Below, piece after piece: positions 41,022 through 45,527 of a DNA stretch of 45,527 nt. A program made the position numbers and the translations under genes. Origin of the DNA: Lewinellaceae bacterium (lineage in GTDB: Bacteria > Bacteroidota > Bacteroidia > Chitinophagales > Saprospiraceae); contig CANJPT010000023.1 in NCBI GenBank assembly GCA_947476195.1, positions 1 to 45,527 of the forward strand, written 5' to 3'. The stretch's first letter is position 1. Every line of letters starts with the position of its first letter. The notes beneath the pieces were generated by a model. That model did not search any database. It saw only the letters and a program-made list of their open reading frames with translations, and was not told the origin of the DNA.

Positions 41022-43289
41022 CTACCGTGCCAATTCAAACTCCCCTTCCATAACCTCCACAGAATTCCCGCCCACAAACACCTTGAATTTTCCGGGATCT
41101 GCTTTCCATTTCAATTCATTGTTCCAGTAAGAAAGGTCATGCTCTGAAAGGCGGAAGGTCACTCCCCGACTTTCGCCGGCGTTCAGTTTGATCTTTTCAA
41201 AACCTTTCAATTCCTTTACCGGGCGGGCAATATCTGCCGCCAGGTCTCTGGTATAACATTGGACGGTCTCTTCTCCTGGCAGGCTGCCGGAGTTGGTCAC
41301 CGTAACCGAAACCTCTACCGTTTCACCCATTTTGTACTGCGTTTTGCTGAGTTTTAGATTCGAGTAGGTATAGGCCGTATAGCTCAACCCAAACCCAAAT
41401 GGATAGGCTGGCGAGGTGGGCGAATCCAGATAACCACTCGTAAAGATCTGGCCATATTGTGTTTGCGGCCGGCCGGTGTTGAGGTGATTGTAATAGATCG
41501 GCACCTGACCCAGGGAGCGCGGGAAAGTCATCGGTAGTTTTCCGGAAGGATTTACTTTGCCGGTAAGTACATCGGCGAGGGCATTGCCGGTTTCGAAGCC
41601 GGGTTGCCAGGCCACCAGGATCGCTGGTATGTTTTGGCTGGCCCATTCGAACACCAGCGGGCGACTGTTGAATAGCACCATCACGGTAGGTTTTTTGAGG
41701 CGGCCAAGAATGTTCAGGAGTTGGTCTTGTTTGCGCGGAAGTTCCAGGCTTGATACAGAGCGACTTTCGCCACAGTCGAAGCCGCGCTCCCCTACACATA
41801 CGATCACAACATCCGCGGCACGAGCGGCATTGATCGCTGCTGCATAATCCTTTTCCGTGCAGGTACTATCCAGGCAAGTTTCAGTCACCGTTACTTCGTA
41901 CCCAAGTTTTTCAAGGGCTGGTTTGAGGGCCTGGGCCGGACGAACGACCTTGGTGGAATCATATTCGCGCATTCCTAGTCCTATGGTCCAGAAACTCAGG
42001 TAGTCCTTGTTTCCTTTGCTATCGGCATAAGGACCGATTATGGCAATTTTTTTAAACCGGCTACCTGCTGTGAGCGGCAACAGGCCACCGTCATTTTTAA
42101 GCAGCACCATACTTTTGGCGGCGGCTTCGCGGGCGACGACCCGGTATTCCGGCTTCTCTAAGGTCGTGTCATGACGTTTCTGATTCAGATAGCGAAATGG
42201 ATCATCAAAGAGTCCGAGGGAAAATTTGAAGCGCAACACCCGACGTACCGCTTCGTCTATCTGAGCCTGGGTGACCCGTCCGGCTTCAAGTGCTTTTTTT
42301 AGTCCTTTTTGAAAAGTTCCACCCACCATATCCATGTCGCTGCCGGCTGAAAGGCATTTGGCGGAAGCATCTGTTTCATCTTCTGCGGCACCGTGTATGA
42401 TGGTTTCGCCAAAAGAATTCCAATCGCTTACGATCATACCATTCCAGGCCCATTCGCCACGCAAGATATTGGTGATCAGGTTTTTATTCATACTGGCCGG
42501 CACCCCGTTCAGGGTGGTAAAGGCATTCATAAAGGTGGCAGAACCCGCATTTGCCGCTGCCTGAAAAGGAGGAAGTACGATTTCCCGCAGGCGTTGATCG
42601 CTCATATCCACCGTATTATATTCCCGGCCTGCTTCGATAAAACCGTAGCCTGCAAAGTGTTTGGTACAGGCAGCCACGGTATTATTTGCCGAGAGGTCAT
42701 CGCCTTGAAAGCCCCGGATCCTGGCTTCACCTACCCGACTTCCCAGATAGGGATCTTCCCCGGCGCCTTCCATGACACGCCCCCAACGAGGGTCGCGCCC
42801 AACATCTACCATCGGCGCAAAAACCCAGTTTTGGCCATCTGCACTCGCCTCTTCTGCAGCGATCCGTTCGATACGCTCCACCAGGCCCATATCCCAGCTG
42901 GCCGCTTGCGCAAGCGGAATCGGGAAAATCGTTTTATACCCGTGTATCACATCGAAGCCAAAGACCAGCGGAATACCAAGTCGTGTTTCATTCACGGCCA
43001 CACGCTGCATGGTTATTTTATTTTCAAAATTGACGTGGGATAGTACTGAGCTAACTTTATTGGCACGAATTTGAGCGATCAGATCATCTTTAGCAAGGTC
43101 TGTGCCCGTACTGATATCACCTACCACCTGATTAAGCTGACCAATTTTTTCATCCAGGGTCATTTTGGTCAGCAGGGTTTCCACCCGGCTTTCTATGTTT
43201 TTTACGGAAGTTTTTTGTGCAAAAACCGTTGTAAATGAAAGAATTAGAAAAATGAGGAGGATTGATCTAGGCACTATTATTTTAGTCAT
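41022..43289 (-). CDS. bglX: Secreted GH3 beta-glucosidase
   Basis: The protein has 755 residues, the normal length for BglX. A signal peptide (LLIFLILSFTTVFAQ) gives periplasmic or surface location. The N-terminal barrel has GFDVIHGYKTIFPIPLAQAASWD, the KHFAGYG motif (210-216), and nucleophile D289 in GMIVSDW. The second alpha/beta domain has SMVLLKNDGGLLPL (about 390-405), and an Fn3-like domain closes the C-terminus (CYTRDLAADIARPVKELKGFEK). It releases glucose from the non-reducing ends of beta-glucans or oligosaccharides. A TATTTTTG box lies at 43306-43313, 17 bases before the start. The gene is divergent from the nucleotidyltransferase gene. Confidence 0.96.
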   Translation of the reverse strand: MTKIIVPRSILLIFLILSFTTVFAQKTSVKNIESRVETLLTKMTLDEKIGQLNQVVGDISTGTDLAKDDLIAQIRANKVSSVLSHVNFENKITMQRVAVNETRLGIPLVFGFDVIHGYKTIFPIPLAQAASWDMGLVERIERIAAEEASADGQNWVFAPMVDVGRDPRWGRVMEGAGEDPYLGSRVGEARIRGFQGDDLSANNTVAACTKHFAGYGFIEAGREYNTVDMSDQRLREIVLPPFQAAANAGSATFMNAFTTLNGVPASMNKNLITNILRGEWAWNGMIVSDWNSFGETIIHGAAEDETDASAKCLSAGSDMDMVGGTFQKGLKKALEAGRVTQAQIDEAVRRVLRFKFSLGLFDDPFRYLNQKRHDTTLEKPEYRVVAREAAAKSMVLLKNDGGLLPLTAGSRFKKIAIIGPYADSKGNKDYLSFWTIGLGMREYDSTKVVRPAQALKPALEKLGYEVTVTETCLDSTCTEKDYAAAINAARAADVVIVCVGERGFDCGESRSVSSLELPRKQDQLLNILGRLKKPTVMVLFNSRPLVFEWASQNIPAILVAWQPGFETGNALADVLTGKVNPSGKLPMTFPRSLGQVPIYYNHLNTGRPQTQYGQIFTSGYLDSPTSPAYPFGFGLSYTAYTYSNLKLSKTQYKMGETVEVSVTVTNSGSLPGEETVQCYTRDLAADIARPVKELKGFEKIKLNAGESRGVTFRLSEHDLSYWNNELKWKADPGKFKVFVGGNSVEVMEGEFELAR

Positions 43290-43305
43290 TGAAAATATTT
43301 TTGGG

Positions 43306-43313
43306 CAAAAATA
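43306..43313 (-). promoter_or_regulatory. -7 box of the GH3 gene
   Basis: TATTTTTG on the minus strand fits TAnnTTTG; no upstream TTG at usual spacing. Confidence 0.45.
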
Positions 43314-43426
43314 AAAAAGGAAAACGGGGAATAGTTCACAGGTTTTATGATCAAGCCCTTAAAATCTGCGCTGCTTTCCGACTTTTGCACTTGGTTCTGT
43401 TATTCCTACACTATTAACCTACTGAT

Positions 43427-44302
43427 ATGCAACCCACACTTTTGATTTTAGCTGCCGGCGTTGGCTCCCGTTACGGAGGCCTGAAACAAGTAGATGGCAT
43501 GGGCCCCGGCGGCGAAGCCATTCTTGAATATTCCGTAGACCAGGCTATTCGGGCAGGGTTTGGAAAAGTTGTTTTTGTGATCCGAAAAGAGATTGAGGAT
43601 GCTTTTCGTGAAAAAGTAGGGCATCGTGTCGAATCCAGGATCAAAACAGAATACGCCTTCCAGGAGTTTGATTCCTGTCTTGATTGGCTCGCCGAAAAAC
43701 CCCACCGGGAAAAACCCTGGGGTACTGGTCATGCCATCCTTTCGGCCAAGCACCTGCTGAACGTGCCTTTTGCTACGGTCAATGCCGATGACTTTTATGG
43801 CGCAGATGCATTCTTGCAACTGGGAGAATTTCTCCAGAACGAATGCTCACCCAGCGCTTACGGAATGGTAGCGTATCAATTAGGCAACACCCTGTCTGAA
43901 AACGGTGCTGTGTCCCGAGGTGTTTGTGCCGTAGACGATGAAGGTTTTTTAAGTGGAGTGACTGAGCGCACCAAAATAGAACGCAATGCTGAGGGCATTC
44001 ATTATAGTGATGAATCAGGACTGCATTTTTTGGCCGACACGACACCGGTTTCAATGAATCTCTGGGGACTACATCATTCCGTTCTGGACGAAATAGAAAC
44101 CCAGTTCCGCGCATTTGTACGGGAAAATATGGAAAAGCCCAAAGCCGAATTTTATATCCCGACTGTTATTAACAACCTGATTGAAGGTGACGAGGTTCGC
44201 CTCAAGGTACTTTATAGTAACAGTCAGTGGTATGGCGTTACCTATCCGGAAGACAAGGCTACCGTCCAGGAAGCCTTGCAAGAAATGGGCAGCATCCTTT
44301 AA
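43427..44302 (+). CDS. Sugar-1-phosphate nucleotidyltransferase-like protein
   Basis: The protein has 291 residues. The N-terminal LILAAGVGSRYGGLKQVDGMGPGGEAILEYSVDQAIRAG is the NTP-transferase signature (LAAGxGxRxGxxK), and VNADDFYGADAF is the metal-binding Asp motif. Usually NDPs of this kind activate sugar-1-phosphates or related alcohol phosphates for glycan or lipid synthesis; substrate unknown. The G-rich GMGPGGEAILEYS insertion is typical for this Bacteroidota group. Its stop TAA (44300-44302) overlaps the TAA of the convergent gene within TTAA. Divergent from GH3. Confidence 0.9.
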   Translation: MQPTLLILAAGVGSRYGGLKQVDGMGPGGEAILEYSVDQAIRAGFGKVVFVIRKEIEDAFREKVGHRVESRIKTEYAFQEFDSCLDWLAEKPHREKPWGTGHAILSAKHLLNVPFATVNADDFYGADAFLQLGEFLQNECSPSAYGMVAYQLGNTLSENGAVSRGVCAVDDEGFLSGVTERTKIERNAEGIHYSDESGLHFLADTTPVSMNLWGLHHSVLDEIETQFRAFVRENMEKPKAEFYIPTVINNLIEGDEVRLKVLYSNSQWYGVTYPEDKATVQEALQEMGSIL

Positions 44303-45084
44303 AGACAATCCCAGTCATACAATACCCGCGAAAAGTCCAGCGCGGCCAGGTCATTTTTTCGAATAAAAAAATGACCTACACCCATATCGCCCCACATCAA
44401 GTCCATACGCTCATCCGAGTCTAACTGCAACAATAAGATCATGGGGTCTTCGAGCCGGCGTGGATCGTCCTGTGTGAAATAGGCGTAGCCCCCGATTTTA
44501 TGTCCTTGTGAACGGATCGACTTTTCCAGTTGCCCCATTACGTCCCATTCATTTTCGCCAAACTGGCGAAAAAATTCGCTTCCAAAGAATTGATAGAATT
44601 GGTAATCTGAGATTGGCACAACCTCTTCATCAATTGTAAACACGAGCGGATAACTTTCATCCGGATGATGTGGAAGTAATTCTGCCTCCCAATCTGTTGA
44701 GGGTAATTTGGTTTGTAACAGAGATTCCTGCTCGATCACTTCCGGATGGAAGAGTACTCTGAAAGTATCCGGGTTCTCGCCATCATCGAAGTCCATACCA
44801 TAGAGGTCATCGTCATTGATAAAAAACTGCACGATCCCTTTGGACGGAAACGGTTCAAGCGCGGGTACTTCTGCAAAATTTATTTGCGCGAGAAAACAGA
44901 GCGTTTGCCCATCCGGCGCCATTGGCCAGTCTAATCCTTTCGGTAAATAGGGTTGGCCTCCTACCTTACTTTCCCAAAGCTTAGTTTTGCGGGGAGCTTG
45001 CGAGTTCGCTTTGATAAAAGTTGTTTTGGTCTCTAAAAGCTGTTGACGGTAAGGCTCGAGGGCCTGAGGAATTTTAATTTTCAT
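44299..45084 (-). CDS. DUF1963 (YwqG-like) protein
   Basis: The protein has 261 residues from ATG 45084; the longer frame to 45120 is less likely because the -7 box at 45118-45125 would lie on top of it. Family marks are SKVGGQPYLPKGLDWPMAPDGQTLCFLAQINFAEVP, GIVQFFINDDDLYGMDF, and HKIGGYAYFTQDDPR... LLLQLDSD... WGDMGVGHFFI. This is DUF1963 (YwqG/YwqG-like beta-barrel), frequently near toxin or immunity genes but without known activity. Cytoplasmic. It is the last protein gene before the 23S rRNA gene, transcribed in the opposite direction. Confidence 0.9.
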   Translation of the reverse strand: MKIKIPQALEPYRQQLLETKTTFIKANSQAPRKTKLWESKVGGQPYLPKGLDWPMAPDGQTLCFLAQINFAEVPALEPFPSKGIVQFFINDDDLYGMDFDDGENPDTFRVLFHPEVIEQESLLQTKLPSTDWEAELLPHHPDESYPLVFTIDEEVVPISDYQFYQFFGSEFFRQFGENEWDVMGQLEKSIRSQGHKIGGYAYFTQDDPRRLEDPMILLLQLDSDERMDLMWGDMGVGHFFIRKNDLAALDFSRVLYDWDCL

Positions 45085-45117
45085 GTAAAAATCGTAAACA
45101 ATGTGTGTTTTTGAGGC

Positions 45118-45125
45118 CAAAAATA
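45118..45125 (-). promoter_or_regulatory. -7 box of the DUF1963 gene
   Basis: TATTTTTG on the minus strand fits TAnnTTTG and lies 33 bases before ATG 45084, supporting that start. Confidence 0.5.
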
Positions 45126-45164
45126 GCCTTTTTAAAAAATATCAAAAAAAACTTTTAAAATAAC

Positions 45165-45196
45165 TTGGTCGTACCCGATTTAGAATTCTACCTTTG
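45165..45196 (+). promoter_or_regulatory. Promoter in front of 23S rRNA
   Basis: TTG at 45165-45167, a 21-base spacer and TACCTTTG at 45189-45196 match the Bacteroidota consensus. An AT-rich stretch (45130-45162) precedes it like an UP element. Confidence 0.75.
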
Positions 45197-45384
45197 CCGC
45201 CCCAAACGAAAGAAACACGTTGTACACCACACTTTTTAAGAAGTTATAAAGAAGTGGTTTCACGATAAAAGTTCATTGACAAGACTGGAAGGAACAGAAG
45301 TAGAAAGGTAAAAGTAATTGAGTCAAATGAGTAATCCGTAAGGATGCTTAATGATAATTCTAATCTATTATGATTAGGAAAGAG

Positions 45385-45527
45385 TAGGAAGTGAATAAGG
45401 GCGCATGGGGGATGCCTTGGCTCCTGGGGGCGACGAAGGACGCGGTAAGCTGCGAAAATGCGCGGGTAGGTGCAAACGACCGTTTGATCCGCGCGTGTCC
45501 GAATGGGGAAACCCCACAGATTGAAGA
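45385..45527 (+). rRNA. rrl: 23S ribosomal RNA, 5' end (partial)
   Basis: From 45385 the sequence aligns with the start of bacterial 23S rRNA. AAGTGAATAAGGG, GGATGCCTTGGC, GGCGACGAAGGACG, TAAGCTGCGAAAA and GAATGGGGAAACCC are in the usual order and spacing. The gene runs off the window end. The 5' end was placed by counting back from the GATGCC landmark. No 16S rRNA gene precedes it, and a protein gene on the opposite strand lies only about 300 bases upstream. Confidence 0.95.

Larger units (their letters stand above)
45085..45384. other. rRNA promoter and pre-23S leader region
   Basis: It contains the minus-strand -7 box TATTTTTG (45125-45118) for the DUF1963 gene and the plus-strand rRNA promoter (45165-45196). 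About 190 bases of leader follow, with TTCATTGACAAGACTGGAAG near 45273, similar to rRNA spacer antitermination-like sequence. No tRNA-Ile, tRNA-Ala or 16S 3' end is present. Confidence 0.6.

Overview
The window looks like a chromosomal segment of a Bacteroidota bacterium, most likely of the Saprospiria lineage (inference). Direct support: a gliding-motility-type C-terminal domain at the start of the window, a PorQ protein of the type IX secretion system (T9SS), a T9SS sorting-domain fragment, and many promoters of the Bacteroidota pattern TTG - about 20 bases - TAnnTTTG. No phage, plasmid backbone, transposase or CRISPR array was seen.

Layout. 1-2.4 kb: 3' end of a large T9SS-exported protein, then mazG. 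2.4-8 kb (minus strand): M50-like membrane protease, GH1 beta-glycosidase, FadL/OmpP1-type porin and a secreted Tyr/Asn- then Ser/Arg/Gly-rich protein, with a terminator-rich gap at 4.4-5.0 kb. 8.3-11 kb: a SpoIIM-fusion membrane protein and a DUF4129 protein, convergent with a RecB/AddA-like helicase (11-14.3 kb) whose C-terminal nuclease looks dead. 14.4-21.9 kb: DinB-like protein, lipoprotein, Nudix-fold-like protein, HAD phosphatase, a 42-residue membrane peptide, coiled-coil/HhH protein, FemAB-like acetyltransferase, Omp85 protein and a secreted beta-sandwich protein. 22-26.3 kb: SGLT-type symporter, tRNA-Cys, and tatC followed by an Opp/Dpp-type permease. 26.6-28.5 kb: small membrane protein, ECF sigma factor and an odd Cys-containing ORF. 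28.7-30.1 kb: an accessory patch with an AT-rich orphan gene, a 124-base palindrome and an AbiEii-type toxin-antitoxin pair. 30.3-37.6 kb: M15 peptidase, RND/ABC adaptor, PH-like membrane protein, PorQ, MORN-repeat protein, WGR-like protein and an RsbW-like kinase. 37.7-45.1 kb: APC permease, T9SS-cargo remnant, DUF4143 ATPase, GH3 beta-glucosidase, sugar nucleotidyltransferase and DUF1963 protein. 45.2 kb to end: an rRNA-type promoter and the 5' end of 23S rRNA.

How the parts fit. Most genes are housekeeping or envelope genes in one- or two-gene units. GH1, the SGLT-type symporter and the secreted GH3 are compatible with use of beta-linked oligosaccharides, but they are not clustered as a polysaccharide-utilization locus. 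PorQ and the two C-terminal sorting domains tie the segment to T9SS export. Gene packing is tight: three convergent pairs share their stop codons in a four-base overlap, and one terminator serves tRNA-Cys and the permease from opposite sides.

The points most worth a second look are the 23S rRNA gene with its own promoter and no 16S upstream, several hairpin-forming intergenic repeats, the T9SS gene fragment cut at the stop codon of the DUF4143 ATPase, the nuclease-dead helicase, and the short genes or RNAs that automated calling would miss.
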